DNA of 64,000 bases from Pantoea sp. 1.19. Its GTDB lineage: Bacteria > Pseudomonadota > Gammaproteobacteria > Enterobacterales > Enterobacteriaceae. The DNA lies in assembly GCF_001922585.1 (NCBI RefSeq), contig NZ_MRBS01000002.1, positions 515,622-579,621 on the forward strand. The letters are read 5' to 3'. The translations under genes and the position numbers were made by a program. Positions 50,101 to 60,419 of the stretch are shown in pieces; the first letter of the stretch is position 1, and the number at the start of each line of letters is the position of its first letter. The notes under the pieces were generated by a model that was given only the letters and a program-made list of their open reading frames with translations, was not told the DNA's origin and ran no database searches.

Positions 50101-51096
50101 ATGCGTAAACATACCGTGATGCTGGCGGCGTTGAGCGTGTTCGCCGCCTGCCCGCTGCAGGCTGCCGATTTGCCCGGTAAAGGCGTAACCGTAAAGCCGG
50201 TACAGAGCACCCTCCCGGAGGAGACCTTCCAGACCCTGCTGGTTAGCCGCGCGCTGGAACAGCTGGGTTACACCGTGGAGAAGCCCAGCGAGGTTGATTA
50301 TAACGTGGCTTACACCACGCTGGCCGCCGGGGATGCGACCTTTATGGCGACTAACTGGCAGCCGCTGCACGATGATATGTATCAGGCCGCCGGCGGCGAC
50401 GCGGCATTTTATCGCAAGGGCACCTGGGTGCAGGGCGCCGCGCAGGGCTATTTGATCGATAAAAAAACCGCCGATCGGTACCACATCACCAACCTGGCGC
50501 AGCTTCGCGATCCTAAACTGGCGGCACTGTTTGACAGTAACGGTGACGGCAAAGCGGATTTGACCGGCTGCACCCCGGGCTGGGGCTGCGAGGCGGTGAT
50601 TAACCACCAGCTGCAGGCGTTTAAACTGAGCCCGACGGTGCAGCATAATCAGGGTAACTATTCGGCGATGATTGCCGATACCCTGACCCGCTTTAAACAG
50701 GGCAAACCTATCCTGTATTACACCTGGACGCCCTACTGGGTGAGCGATATTCTGAAGCCAGGCCGCGATGTGGTATGGCTACAGGTGCCATTCTCTTCCA
50801 TGCCCGGTGCTCAGCAGGGGATCGATACCGCACTGCCCAACGGCGCTAACTATGGCTTCCCGGTCAATACAATGCATATCGTCGCCAATCAGGCGTGGGC
50901 GGAGAAGAACCCGGCAGCGGCGGCGCTGTTTGCCACCATGACGCTGCCGCTGGCCGATATCAACGCGCAAAACGCGCGGATGCATGCCGGTGAATCGAGC
51001 GAGGCGGCCATTAACCGCCACGTTGACGGCTGGATTCATGCGCATCAGGCCACTTTCGATCGCTGGGTTGAGACGGCGCGCGGCGCGGCACCGTAA
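50101..51096 (+). CDS. proX: Periplasmic glycine betaine-binding protein ProX
   Basis: High-affinity substrate-binding protein of ProU, 331 residues. A signal peptide (residues 1-20, ending PLQA) precedes [15 protein letters not shown]. The [18 protein letters not shown] and [12 protein letters not shown] segments carry the tryptophans that cage quaternary ammonium groups in this family. The 59-base gap after proW holds its own Shine-Dalgarno (AAGGA). Confidence 0.97.
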   Translation: MRKHTVMLAALSVFAACPLQAADLPGKGVTVKPVQSTLPEETFQTLLVSRALEQLGYTVEKPSEVDYNVAYTTLAAGDATFMATNWQPLHDDMYQAAGGDAAFYRKGTWVQGAAQGYLIDKKTADRYHITNLAQLRDPKLAALFDSNGDGKADLTGCTPGWGCEAVINHQLQAFKLSPTVQHNQGNYSAMIADTLTRFKQGKPILYYTWTPYWVSDILKPGRDVVWLQVPFSSMPGAQQGIDTALPNGANYGFPVNTMHIVANQAWAEKNPAAAALFATMTLPLADINAQNARMHAGESSEAAINRHVDGWIHAHQATFDRWVETARGAAP

Positions 51097-51107
51097 GGCC
51101 TCTTTTT

Positions 51108-51133
51108 CCGATCGCTCCCCGCGGGGCGATCGG
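51108..51133 (+). terminator. Hairpin after proX
   Basis: CCGATCGC-t-CCCCG pairs with CGGGGCGATCGG with one bulged T, 12 bases after the proX stop. There is no clear U-tract. Confidence 0.45.
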
Positions 51134-51378
51134 AATACCACTCCCCTCTCTCCAACGGCGTAAGCGCCGCTCCCCGAAGATAACGTGATGATCCTCCGTA
51201 ATTAATTATTAATTAGTCTGCATATAGTCGTTTCTGCAAGATTTCATTGCGCCAGGGTGTAAAGCACAGCACAACTCTGATAAGGTCTGGTAGCGTTTAT
51301 TCAGGTGGGTTATCTTTACGGCTGTAATTATTACCGTTTAGTGTAGCTAAACAGTCGCCGTCCGCGCCACCGTCACGC

Positions 51379-51462
51379 CGGCTAACGGCTAACGGCTAAC
51401 GGCTAACGGCTAACGGCTAACGGCTAACGGCTAACGGCTAACGGCTAACGGCTAACGGCTAA
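51379..51462. repeat. Twelve perfect tandem copies of CGGCTAA
   Basis: Exact 7-base unit repeated 12 times (84 bases), non-coding on both strands because the unit creates stop codons in every frame. It lies about 230 bases upstream of emrR. Confidence 0.95.
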
Positions 51463-51694
51463 TCAGCAAGCGTATGACGACCCCGGCGGTGGGAACAGCA
51501 GAAGAGTCTGCATTTCGTCAGCGCGCTCGCCGCGCCGCCTTTGCCAGCGCGTAACGCCTGGGGGAACAGGGCTCCGTGCGCCTCGCAGTGCCGGAGACCA
51601 GGGTTAGGGAGTGACCAGGAAAATGTGGGTGGTGGCCGGGATCGCGTCCCGCCGCCATTACGACCAGACCCGTTGTGAAGAGTGAGGTTTTTTG

Positions 51695-52225
51695 ATGGAT
51701 AGTTCGTTCGCCCCGATAGAGCAGATGCTAAACTTTCGCGCCAACCGGCAGCAGAATTTTCCACTGCAGGAGATCATGCTGACCCGTTTGTGCATGCACA
51801 TGCAGAGTAAACTGCTGGAAAATCGTAACAAGATGCTGAAGGCGCAGGGGATTAACGAAACGCTGTTTATGGCGCTGATCACGCTCGATGCGCAGGAGAA
51901 TCAGAGTATTCAGCCGTCAGAGCTGAGCAGCGCACTGGGCTCATCCCGCACTAACGCCACGCGTATTGCCGATGAGCTGGAGCGTCGCGGCTGGATCGAG
52001 CGGCGCGAAAGCGATAACGATCGTCGCTGTCTGCATCTGCACCTGACCGAGAAGGGCAACGAATTTTTACGCCAGATGCTGCCCCCTCAGCATCAGAGCC
52101 TGCAGTATATGTGGTCGGTGCTCTCCGCCAGCGAGAAAGAGCAGCTGGAGGGAATTTTCCGTAAGTTATTGACAAGGCTGGATCATATCGACGAACAGGC
52201 GACCACGCCGGCGCTGTCCAGCTGA
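51695..52225 (+). CDS. emrR: MarR-family repressor EmrR (MprA)
   Basis: Ligand-responsive repressor of emrRAB, 176 residues. The start ATG at 51695 matches [12 protein letters not shown]; the TTG three bases earlier is not needed. The winged helix spans [20 protein letters not shown] through [22 protein letters not shown], with the wing residues [14 protein letters not shown]. Uncouplers and drugs release it from DNA in E. coli. A hairpin (52302-52328) separates it from emrA. Confidence 0.97.
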   Translation: MDSSFAPIEQMLNFRANRQQNFPLQEIMLTRLCMHMQSKLLENRNKMLKAQGINETLFMALITLDAQENQSIQPSELSSALGSSRTNATRIADELERRGWIERRESDNDRRCLHLHLTEKGNEFLRQMLPPQHQSLQYMWSVLSASEKEQLEGIFRKLLTRLDHIDEQATTPALSS

Positions 52226-52301
52226 GTGTTCTGCAATAGCAATTCATGCCAAATATGTTCGCTGCGAAGCGGCTATTTTACGCGCCCTACTAATTACTGT
52301 C

Positions 52302-52328
52302 AGCCAGCGGCCTTGCCGCTGGCTTTTT
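52302..52328 (+). terminator. Terminator-like hairpin between emrR and emrA
   Basis: AGCCAGCGGC-CTT-GCCGCTGGCT is a perfect ten-base-pair stem followed by TTTTC. It may attenuate read-through into emrAB. Confidence 0.82.
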
Positions 52329-52389
52329 CGGTTCGGCGTCTGGATGACAGGATGCTATCCCCCGATCCCCGTGGAAACTGGAGAGAATC

Positions 52390-53565
52390 ATGAGTGCAAA
52401 TGCGGCGAACGTCGATCCGCAACAGCCTGCCAATAAGAAGAAAAAGCGCAAAGGTGCGCTCATTTTCCTCGCAGGCCTATTTATCGTTATCGGCATTGCG
52501 TGGGCAGTCTACTGGTTTGTGGTGCTGCGCCACTTTCAGGAGACCGATGATGCCTACGTTGCTGGCAACCAGGTACAGGTAATGGCGCAGGTCTCCGGCA
52601 GCGTCAACGAGGTCGGCTTTGAGGACACCGATTTCGTAAAGCAGGGCGATGTGCTGGTATCGCTGGATAAAACCGATGCCCAGCAGGCGTTTGAAAAAGC
52701 GCAGACCGCACTGGCCACCAGCGTACGTCAGACCCGACAGCTGATCGTTAACAGCCGCCAGTATCAGGCCAATATTGCGGTGAAAAAGACCGCGCTGGCT
52801 CAGGTAGAGTCGGATCTGCGTCGCCGCGAACCGCTCGGCTCCGCGAATCTGATCGGCAAAGAGGAGCTGCAGCACGCCCGCGATGCCGTGGCCAGTGCAA
52901 AAGCTGAACTCGACGCCGCCGTACAGCAGTACAACGCCAATCAGGCGATGATTCTGGATACCACGCTGGAAAATCAGCCGGCGGTGAAACAGAGCGCCGC
53001 CGAGCTGCGCGATGCCTGGCTGGCTCTGCAGCGCACCGAGATTGTAAGTCCGATTGATGGCTATGTGTCACGCCGCAGCGTGCAGGTCGGCGCGCAGATC
53101 TCTCCCTCCACGCCGCTGATGGCGGTGGTGCCCGCCACCGGCCTGTGGGTAGATGCCAACTTTAAAGAGACCCAGCTGGCTAACGTGCGTATCGGGCAGC
53201 CGGCCACGGTGGTGAGCGATATCTACGGCGATGACGTGGTGTTTCACGGCAAAGTGGTTGGCCTGGACATGGGGACCGGCAGCGCGTTTTCTCTGCTGCC
53301 GGCGCAAAATGCCACCGGTAACTGGATTAAAGTGGTGCAGCGCCTGCCGGTGCGCATTGAGCTGGACGCGCAGGAAGTGGCGAAGCATCCGCTGCGTATC
53401 GGACTGTCGACGCTGGTCAAGATTGATACCAGCAACGTTGACGGGCCGGTACTGGCCACGCAGGTACGTCAGAACCCGGCCTACCAGAGCAATGCGCTGG
53501 CGCTGGATTTGGCGCCGGCTAACGCCCTGATCGGCGAGATTATCCGCGCCAACAGCGTTGAGTAA
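52390..53565 (+). CDS. emrA: Multidrug efflux membrane-fusion protein EmrA
   Basis: Periplasmic adaptor of the EmrAB-TolC pump, 391 residues. A basic N-terminus (NKKKKRKG) and one membrane helix (about 20-41) precede DDAYVAGNQVQVMAQVSGSV, the first lipoyl half-motif. A coiled-coil hairpin and the second lipoyl half (EIVSPIDGYVSRRSVQVGAQ) follow. It is followed by emrB after 14 bases. Confidence 0.97.
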   Translation: MSANAANVDPQQPANKKKKRKGALIFLAGLFIVIGIAWAVYWFVVLRHFQETDDAYVAGNQVQVMAQVSGSVNEVGFEDTDFVKQGDVLVSLDKTDAQQAFEKAQTALATSVRQTRQLIVNSRQYQANIAVKKTALAQVESDLRRREPLGSANLIGKEELQHARDAVASAKAELDAAVQQYNANQAMILDTTLENQPAVKQSAAELRDAWLALQRTEIVSPIDGYVSRRSVQVGAQISPSTPLMAVVPATGLWVDANFKETQLANVRIGQPATVVSDIYGDDVVFHGKVVGLDMGTGSAFSLLPAQNATGNWIKVVQRLPVRIELDAQEVAKHPLRIGLSTLVKIDTSNVDGPVLATQVRQNPAYQSNALALDLAPANALIGEIIRANSVE

Positions 53566-53579
53566 CCCGGGAGAAGCTC

Positions 53580-55115
53580 ATGTCTCGTAAACCGCTGGAA
53601 GGCATGCCGCTGGTATTAATGACCATCGCCCTGTCGCTGGCGACCTTTATGCAGGTGCTGGACTCCACCATTGCTAACGTGGCGATCCCGACCATTGCCG
53701 GTAACCTCGGCGCCTCGAACTCGCAGGGCACCTGGGTGATTACTTCGTTTGGGGTGGCGAACGCCATCTCTATTCCGATTACCGGCTGGCTGGCGAAGCG
53801 TATCGGTGAGGTGAAGCTGTTCCTCTGGTCGACCATCGCCTTTGTGGTGGCCTCCTGGCTGTGCGGTATGTCAGAGAGCCTCGGCATGCTGATTTTTTTC
53901 CGCGTGATTCAGGGGGTGGTGGCCGGACCGCTGATCCCGCTGTCGCAGAGCCTGCTGCTGAATAACTATCCGCCGGCGAAGCGAAGCATTGCGCTGTCGC
54001 TGTGGGCGATGACGGTGATCGTCGCGCCGATCTGCGGCCCGATCCTCGGCGGCTGGATCAGCGATAATTACCACTGGGGCTGGATTTTCTTTATCAACGT
54101 GCCGATCGGCGTGGTCGTCGTGCTGCTGACCCTGCAAACTCTGCGCAACCGGGAGACCGAGACCCGCATTCAGCCGATCGATACCGTTGGTCTGGCGCTG
54201 CTGGTGATTGGCGTTGGCAGCCTGCAGGTGATGCTGGATCGCGGTAAGGAGCTGGACTGGTTTAACTCCAGTGAAATCATCATCCTTACCGTGGTCGCGG
54301 TCGTGGCGCTGGTGGTATTGCTGGTGTGGGAGCTAACCGACGACCATCCGATTGTCGATTTGTCACTATTCAAGTCGCGCAATTTCACCATTGGCTGCCT
54401 GTCGATCAGCCTCGCCTATATGCTCTATTTTGGCTCGATCGTCCTGCTGCCGCAGCTGCTGCAGGAGGTGTACGGATATACCGCCACCTGGGCGGGCTTA
54501 GCGTCGGCGCCGGTGGGCATCATTCCGGTGATCCTGTCGCCCATCATTGGCCGCTTTGCCCATAAGATTGATATGCGCCAGCTGGTGACCTTCAGCTTTG
54601 TGATGTATGCCGTCTGCTTTTACTGGCGCGCATACACCTTTGAGCCGGGGATGGATTTTGCCGCTTCGGCCTGGCCGCAGTTTATTCAGGGCTTTGCCGT
54701 GGCCTGCTTCTTTATGCCGCTGACCACCATTACCCTGTCTGGTCTGCCGCCGGAGCGCCTGGCCGCCGCGTCGAGCCTGTCGAACTTTACCCGTACCCTC
54801 GCGGGGTCGATCGGCACGTCGATCACCACCACCCTGTGGACCAATCGCGAGTCGCTGCACCACGCGCAGCTGACGGAATCGGTGACGCCCTACAACCCGA
54901 ATGCGCAGCAGATGTACCGGCAGCTGGAACAGCTCGGGATGAGCCACCAGCAGGCGTCAGGCTATATCGCGCAGCAGATCACAAATCAGGGGCTGATTAT
55001 CTCCGCTAATGAGATTTTCTGGATGTCGGCCGGGGTGTTCCTGGTGCTACTGGTGCTGATTTGGTTTGCCCGACCGCCGTTCAGTGCCGGCGGCGGCGGC
55101 GGCGGCGCCCACTGA
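53580..55115 (+). CDS. emrB: Multidrug efflux MFS transporter EmrB
   Basis: Proton-driven DHA2-family drug exporter with 14 predicted helices, 511 residues. The motif LDSTIANVAIPTIAGNL (helix 1) and RVIQGVVAGPLIPLSQSLLL (motif C-like region) are characteristic. It works with EmrA and TolC to expel uncouplers and hydrophobic drugs. The C-terminus ends in a run of six glycines (SAGGGGGGAH), encoded by GGC repeats and probably variable in length. Confidence 0.97.
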   Translation: MSRKPLEGMPLVLMTIALSLATFMQVLDSTIANVAIPTIAGNLGASNSQGTWVITSFGVANAISIPITGWLAKRIGEVKLFLWSTIAFVVASWLCGMSESLGMLIFFRVIQGVVAGPLIPLSQSLLLNNYPPAKRSIALSLWAMTVIVAPICGPILGGWISDNYHWGWIFFINVPIGVVVVLLTLQTLRNRETETRIQPIDTVGLALLVIGVGSLQVMLDRGKELDWFNSSEIIILTVVAVVALVVLLVWELTDDHPIVDLSLFKSRNFTIGCLSISLAYMLYFGSIVLLPQLLQEVYGYTATWAGLASAPVGIIPVILSPIIGRFAHKIDMRQLVTFSFVMYAVCFYWRAYTFEPGMDFAASAWPQFIQGFAVACFFMPLTTITLSGLPPERLAAASSLSNFTRTLAGSIGTSITTTLWTNRESLHHAQLTESVTPYNPNAQQMYRQLEQLGMSHQQASGYIAQQITNQGLIISANEIFWMSAGVFLVLLVLIWFARPPFSAGGGGGGAH

Positions 55116-55125
55116 GTGGGGAGAC

Positions 55126-55153
55126 AAAAACGGGCGCCCGCGGGCGCCCGTTT
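55126..55153. terminator. Bidirectional terminator between emrB and yfiF
   Basis: AAACGGGCGC and GCGCCCGTTT form a ten-base-pair stem with loop CCGCGG, flanked by A5 and T3, between convergent genes. Confidence 0.75.
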
Positions 55154-55180
55154 CACGTTCTGCTTCTGCCGCACGGGGCA

Positions 55181-56218
55181 TTAATGATGCTGGCGCCACC
55201 ACTCGGCCAGCAGGATCCCGGTCGCCACGGAGACGTTCAGGCTTTCTACCTTGCCGGTACCGCCAATCGACAGGCTCAAATCGCCCTGCTGGAACGCGCT
55301 GTCGGAGAGGCCATCGCGCTCCTGACCCAGCACCAGTACCATTTTCCGCGGCAGCTCGGCGCGCGCCAGCGGGACGCCCTGATGGCTGGAGGTGGTGACG
55401 ATGGTGTAGCCCGCCCGGCGAAACGCATCCAGGCCGTCAACGAAGCTGTCCGCGGTGATTGCCTTGACATGCTCTGCGCCGCCCTCAGCCGTACGCACCG
55501 CCGCGCCGGACTCCAGCAGCGCCGCGTCATTGACCAGCACGCCCCTGGCCCCGAAGTGCGCACAGCTGCGCATGATGCCACCGAGGTTGTGCGGGTTACC
55601 GATATCTTCCAGCGCCAGCACGCAGTCGGTTTCGTCGGCCGCGGCGATCCACTCATGGACCAGCGTACCGTTACGCTTTTTAATCAGAAAGCAGACGCCG
55701 CCGTGGTGCTCCGTGCCGGAGGCCTTCGCCAGCTCGGCATCATCCACCACGTGATACGCCTTACGATGAGCGGCGAGGTATTTCAGCGCGTCGCGAAAAC
55801 GCGGCGTGACGCTCTGCACAAACCAGGCGCGCACGATGGCTTCCGGGCGACTCAGCCACAGTGCCTGACAGGCGTGCTCGCCATAGACGCGGGTCTCCTC
55901 CAGCCGCTGACGACGCAGCTGTTCGGGATCGATGTAGCTTTTGCCACTGATACCGCCGTGATCCGGCGTGGCCTCGGCCGCATCGCGCGGACCGCGCGAG
56001 ACGGTGCGCCATGGGGAGCCGCCGCGCTCATCGCGATTATCACGGCTGTCGCGCGCATCACGTCCCTTTTTCTCTCCGCGCGGCGGGCGGCGATCGCCAG
56101 CAGCTGGGCGGGCGCCTTTGCCGGTACGCGGATTTTGACCCCGGTTGTCTTTACTTTCATCACCGCGGACAAACATCACTTTGACTTTACCGCTTTTACC
56201 TTTAAATTCGTCGCTCAT
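55181..56218 (-). CDS. yfiF: SpoU-family RNA methyltransferase-like protein YfiF
   Basis: 345 residues from the ATG of [15 protein letters not shown] (56218), the E. coli length. The basic N-terminal 100 residues (many Arg, Gly, Asp) precede an RNA-binding domain. The SpoU SAM-binding knot at the C-terminus has [30 protein letters not shown] and [14 protein letters not shown]. The RNA target is not established. It is convergent with emrB here, but in E. coli the neighbour is ung. Confidence 0.94.
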   Translation of the reverse strand: MSDEFKGKSGKVKVMFVRGDESKDNRGQNPRTGKGARPAAGDRRPPRGEKKGRDARDSRDNRDERGGSPWRTVSRGPRDAAEATPDHGGISGKSYIDPEQLRRQRLEETRVYGEHACQALWLSRPEAIVRAWFVQSVTPRFRDALKYLAAHRKAYHVVDDAELAKASGTEHHGGVCFLIKKRNGTLVHEWIAAADETDCVLALEDIGNPHNLGGIMRSCAHFGARGVLVNDAALLESGAAVRTAEGGAEHVKAITADSFVDGLDAFRRAGYTIVTTSSHQGVPLARAELPRKMVLVLGQERDGLSDSAFQQGDLSLSIGGTGKVESLNVSVATGILLAEWWRQHH

Positions 56219-56407
56219 TTCTCTCTCCTGCTGGCGCTGCACGAAGCGCGCAGATTACCCGATGTCACGGCGGGGCGCCATCAACATTCGCACTCAGCCG
56301 GTAACTATTATACCTATTGAGTAAAACGCATTGAGCCGCCGTCGCACGGCCTGCATACTGGTGACTTAAGTCGGTTTAGCGTTAAACCACGGTTGTTAAG
56401 GGGATTT

Positions 56408-56830
56408 ATGAAAACCATTTGTGCATCCTGCCAGGCAGCAAATCGCGTGCCAGACGAACGCATAAACGATGCGGCGAAATGCGGCCGCTGCGGCCACGCC
56501 CTGTTTGATGGCGACGTGATTAACGTCACCGCGGCCACGCTGGATAAATATTTGCAGGACGATTTGCCGGTAGTGATCGATTTCTGGGCCCCCTGGTGCG
56601 GACCGTGCCGCAGCTTTGCTCCGGTATTTGAAGACGTGGCAGAACGCCGCCGCAGAACGGTGCGCTTTCTGAAGGTGGATACCGAAGCCGAACCGGCGCT
56701 GAGCGCACGCTTTGGCATTCGCAGCATTCCCACCATCATGCTGTTTAAGGCGGGCCAGCGGGTCGATACCCTCGGCGGCGCGCTGCCCGCCGGCCCCTTT
56801 AGCCAGTGGCTGGATGAAGCACTGCAGTAA
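56408..56830 (+). CDS. trxC: Thioredoxin 2
   Basis: Zinc-containing thioredoxin of 140 residues. Two CxxC pairs in the N-terminal zinc module (CASCQ and CGRCG) and the active site WCGPC are intact. It reduces disulphides during oxidative stress, and is OxyR-controlled in E. coli. The ATG at 56408 (MKTICASCQ) is chosen over one five codons upstream. Confidence 0.97.
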   Translation: MKTICASCQAANRVPDERINDAAKCGRCGHALFDGDVINVTAATLDKYLQDDLPVVIDFWAPWCGPCRSFAPVFEDVAERRRRTVRFLKVDTEAEPALSARFGIRSIPTIMLFKAGQRVDTLGGALPAGPFSQWLDEALQ

Positions 56831-56876
56831 CTGAGCTTATCGGGTAGAATGGCGTTTTTCGCCCGACTGATCCTGT

Positions 56877-57602
56877 ATGACTGATAACGCCGTTCTTCGC
56901 CTGCGCGCCGCACGCCTCGCGCGCGCCACCCGTCCCTTTCTTGCCCGCGGCAACCGCACGCAGCGCTGTCAGCGCTGCCTGCTGCCACAACAGCAGTGCC
57001 TGTGCGCCACGCTGGCTCCGCAGCAGGCGCGCAGCCGCTTTCTGCTGGTGATGTTTGACACCGAGCCAATGAAACCCAGCAATACCGGCCGGCTGATTGC
57101 CGACGTATTGCCCACGACCGAAGCGTACGGCTGGTCACGCACCGAGCCGGATCCGGCCCTGCTGCGCGCCGTCCGGAATCCCGAAGTGCAGCCGCTGGTG
57201 GTGTTCCCCGCCGGCTACGCCAATCCCGGGCGGCCGGTGCTGACAACGCCGCCCACCGGTGGCAAACCGCCGCTGTTTATTCTGCTCGATGGCACCTGGT
57301 CCGAAGCGCGTAAAATGTTTCGCAAAAGTCCGTGGCTGGACGATTTTCCGCTGATGTCGCTCGCACCGGCCGCGCCGTCACAATACACCCTGCGCGAAGC
57401 CAAAGGTGAAGGTAAGCACTGCACCGCCGAAGTCGCCAGCGAGCTGCTGGCGCAGGCGGGAGATGAAGCGGCTGCCCGCGCGCTGCAGGCGCATTTCCTG
57501 CTGTTCCGCACGCGCTATCTGGCCGGAAAACCGCATCACGTTGCCGCCGATACGGCACCGGGGAGCGCTTCGTCGGATAATGGCGACGGCTTCTCAGCAT
57601 AA
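56877..57602 (+). CDS. tapT: tRNA-uridine aminocarboxypropyltransferase TapT (DTW domain)
   Basis: Adds the acp group to uridine 47 of several tRNAs (acp3U47), the former YfiP. It has 241 residues. The cysteine cluster RCQRCLLPQQQCLC, the motif MFDTEPMKPSNTGRLIADV and the DTW-type LDGTWSEARKMFRKSPWL (DGTW) are present. The C-terminus runs about ten residues past the E. coli protein with low conservation. Confidence 0.94.
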   Translation: MTDNAVLRLRAARLARATRPFLARGNRTQRCQRCLLPQQQCLCATLAPQQARSRFLLVMFDTEPMKPSNTGRLIADVLPTTEAYGWSRTEPDPALLRAVRNPEVQPLVVFPAGYANPGRPVLTTPPTGGKPPLFILLDGTWSEARKMFRKSPWLDDFPLMSLAPAAPSQYTLREAKGEGKHCTAEVASELLAQAGDEAAARALQAHFLLFRTRYLAGKPHHVAADTAPGSASSDNGDGFSA

Positions 57603-57653
57603 TGGCCTGAAAGGGCGTAAAATCAGGCTGTTCCTTCAGAGAGGAGAGCCCCG

Positions 57654-60320
57654 ATGAGCCAACGTGGACTGGAAGCCCTGCTCCGTCCGAAGTCGATCGC
57701 CGTGATTGGCGCCTCGATAACCCCCAGCCGCGCCGGAAACCTGGTGATGCGGAACCTGCTAGCCGGCGGTTTTAACGGCCCGGTGATGCCGGTCACGCCG
57801 CGGCATCAGGCCGTGTGCGGCGTTCTGGCCTGGCCCAGCGTCGCCGACCTGCCGCTGTCCCCCGATCTGGCGATCCTCTGTACCCACGCCAGCCGCAATC
57901 TGGCGCTGCTGGAACAGCTCGGACGGCGCGGGTGCAAGGCCTGTATCGTACTCTCCTCGCCGGCCAGCCAGCAGGCCGAGCTCAAGGCTTGCGCCAGCGC
58001 GTGGCACATTCGCCTGCTCGGCCCCAACAGTCTCGGCCTGCTGGCGCCCTGGCAGGGGCTGAACGCCAGCTTTTCTCCGGTGCCGATTCTGCCGGGCAAG
58101 GTAGCATTTATTTCCCAGTCAGCAGCGGTGTCCAATACGATCCTTGACTGGGCGCAGCAGCGCCAGCTGGGTTTCTCCTGGTTTATCGCCCTCGGTGACA
58201 GCCTGGACATCGACATTGATGACCTGCTCGACTTTCTTGCCCGCGATGGCAAGACCCGCGCCATTTTGCTCTATCTCGAACAGCTGAGCGACGCGCGGCG
58301 CTTCGTCTCAGCCGCCCGCAGCGCGGCACGCAACAAGCCGATTCTGGTTATCAAGAGCGGACGCAGCCGCGAGGCGCAGCAGCTGCTGGGCACCGCTGGC
58401 GGACTCGATGCCGCGTGGGACGCCGCAATTCAGCGCGCCGGACTGCTGCGCGTGCAGGATACTCATGAGCTATTTTCAGCGGTGGAGACCCTGAGCCATA
58501 TGCGACCGCTGCGCGGTGAGCGGCTCATGATCATCAGCAACGGCGCGGCCCCCGCGGCGCTGGCGCTGGACGCCCTGTTTGCCCGTAACGGCAAACTCGC
58601 GGTCCTGAGCGACGCCACCCGGGCGCAGCTGGCTGGCCTGCTGGCTGAGCCGACGGAACAGGCCAACCCGTTGGATTTAAACGATGACGCGACGCCGCAG
58701 CGCTACCTGCAGGCCATCCGCATTCTGCTCGACAGCGGGGACGCAGATGCGCTGATGATCATTCACGCGCCGAGCGCGGTAGCGCCGGCCACCGATACCG
58801 CCGAACAGGTGATTGCGCTGCTGCGCGACCACCCACAGGGGCAGCACATAACGCTGCTGACTAACTGGTGCGGTGAGCACTCTTCCCTGACCGCCCGCCG
58901 GCGCTTTAGCGATGCCGGCATACCGACCTACCGCACGCCGGAAGGCACCGTCACGGCCTTTATGCACATGGTGGCCTATCGTCGTAACCAGAAACAGCTG
59001 CGGGAGACGCCGGCTCTGCCGGTAAATCTGCCCCAGGATACGGCAGAGGCTCACCAGCGCATTCGACGCTGGCTGGAGGACGGCGCTACCAGGCTGGATA
59101 CGCATGAGGTGCAGCCCATTCTGCAGGCCTATGGACTGAGCACGCTGCCCACCTGGATTGCCGGCGACAGCGCCGAGGCGGTGCATATTGCCGGGCAGAT
59201 TGGCTATCCGGTGGCGCTGAAGCTGCGTTCGCCGGACATTCCGCATAACTCTGAGGTACAGGGGGTGATGCTCTACCTGCGCGACGCCGTCGAAGTTCAG
59301 CAAGCGGCGGAGGCGATCGTCGACCGGGTGAAGCTCGCCTGGCCGCAGGCGCGTATCCACGGCTTACAGGTGCAAAGTATGGCCCACCGCGCCGGTGCGC
59401 AGGCGCTGCGGGTGGTGGTCGAGACGGATCCGGTCTTTGGCCCGCTGATCATGCTGGGCGAGGGTGACGTGGCATGGCAGGCAGATCGCCCGGCAGCGGT
59501 GGCGCTGCCGCCGCTGAATATGACGCTGGCGCGCTATCTGGTGATCCAGGCCATTAAGCAGGGGAACATCCGCGACCGCAGCGCCCTGCGTCCGCTTGAT
59601 ATTGCCGGTCTCAGTCGGGTGCTGGTGCAGATCTCAAACCTGGTGGTCGACTGCCCGGAGATTGCGCGGCTGGACGTGCGCTCACTGCTGGCCAGCGGGG
59701 ATGAATTTACCCTGCTGGACGTGGCCATGATCCTGACGCCGTTTCACGGTGAGGCGGAATCCCGGTTAGCGATTCGCCCCTATCCACACCGGCTGGAAGA
59801 GCGGGTGACGCTAAGTACCGGCGCCGACTGTCTGTTTCGCCCGATCCTGCCGGAGGATGAGCCTCTGCTGCAGCAGTTTATTAGTCAGGTGACGAAAGAG
59901 GATCTCTACTATCGTTATTTTAGTGAGATCAATGAATTCACCCACGAGGATCTCGCTAACATGACGCAAATTGACTACGATCGCGAGATGGCGTTCGTCG
60001 CCGTGCGTCAGGGAGCCCACGGCGAAGAGATCATTGGCGTGACCCGCGCTATCTCCGATGCGGATAATGTTGATGCCGAGTTCTCGGTGCTGGTGCGATC
60101 GGATTTGAAAGGGTTGGGGCTGGGGCGGCGCTTGCTGGAGAAAATGATCCGCTATACCCATGATCACGGACTGCAAAGCCTGAACGGCATCACGCTGCCC
60201 AACAATCGCGGAATGATCACGCTGGCCCGCAAGCTGGGCTTCAGCGTGGACGTACAGCTGGAGGACGGGATTGTCACCCTGCAACGTCCCCTGAGGCCAG
60301 CAGAACGTCGGGAAAAGTAA
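57654..60320 (+). CDS. patZ: Protein lysine acetyltransferase PatZ (Pka)
   Basis: Large acetyltransferase of 888 residues (E. coli 886) that acetylates lysines such as that of acetyl-CoA synthetase. The N-terminal 700 residues are an ADP-forming acyl-CoA synthetase-like scaffold (SIAVIGASITPSRAGNLV, GLDAAWDAAIQRAG). The C-terminal GNAT domain (about 720-888, SDLKGLGLGRRLLEKM acetyl-CoA motif) is catalytic. AGGAGAG precedes the ATG, 51 bases after tapT. Confidence 0.97.
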   Translation: MSQRGLEALLRPKSIAVIGASITPSRAGNLVMRNLLAGGFNGPVMPVTPRHQAVCGVLAWPSVADLPLSPDLAILCTHASRNLALLEQLGRRGCKACIVLSSPASQQAELKACASAWHIRLLGPNSLGLLAPWQGLNASFSPVPILPGKVAFISQSAAVSNTILDWAQQRQLGFSWFIALGDSLDIDIDDLLDFLARDGKTRAILLYLEQLSDARRFVSAARSAARNKPILVIKSGRSREAQQLLGTAGGLDAAWDAAIQRAGLLRVQDTHELFSAVETLSHMRPLRGERLMIISNGAAPAALALDALFARNGKLAVLSDATRAQLAGLLAEPTEQANPLDLNDDATPQRYLQAIRILLDSGDADALMIIHAPSAVAPATDTAEQVIALLRDHPQGQHITLLTNWCGEHSSLTARRRFSDAGIPTYRTPEGTVTAFMHMVAYRRNQKQLRETPALPVNLPQDTAEAHQRIRRWLEDGATRLDTHEVQPILQAYGLSTLPTWIAGDSAEAVHIAGQIGYPVALKLRSPDIPHNSEVQGVMLYLRDAVEVQQAAEAIVDRVKLAWPQARIHGLQVQSMAHRAGAQALRVVVETDPVFGPLIMLGEGDVAWQADRPAAVALPPLNMTLARYLVIQAIKQGNIRDRSALRPLDIAGLSRVLVQISNLVVDCPEIARLDVRSLLASGDEFTLLDVAMILTPFHGEAESRLAIRPYPHRLEERVTLSTGADCLFRPILPEDEPLLQQFISQVTKEDLYYRYFSEINEFTHEDLANMTQIDYDREMAFVAVRQGAHGEEIIGVTRAISDADNVDAEFSVLVRSDLKGLGLGRRLLEKMIRYTHDHGLQSLNGITLPNNRGMITLARKLGFSVDVQLEDGIVTLQRPLRPAERREK

Positions 60321-60419
60321 AACTCCCCACAGGGCCGCGAGATGATGTTAACATTATGCGTTAAAGCCCTGTTTCCGTGGCGGTAAGCCATCCAACGAAC
60401 CGAGAAGACGCGCGCTGTG

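Larger units (their letters stand above)
51097..51694. other. Intergenic region between proX and emrR
   Basis: No gene in about 600 bases. It contains a GC-rich hairpin just after proX, an AT-rich stretch (51185-51350) and twelve CGGCTAA repeats. The ygaYZH genes found here in E. coli are not present. Confidence 0.6.

Noticed and set aside
51379..51462. Possible CRISPR array
   Set aside because: The repeat unit is 7 bases and directly tandem, with no spacers and no cas genes.
52390..52582. Additional small ORF overlapping emrA start in another frame
   Set aside because: Entirely within emrA, which is clearly conserved.
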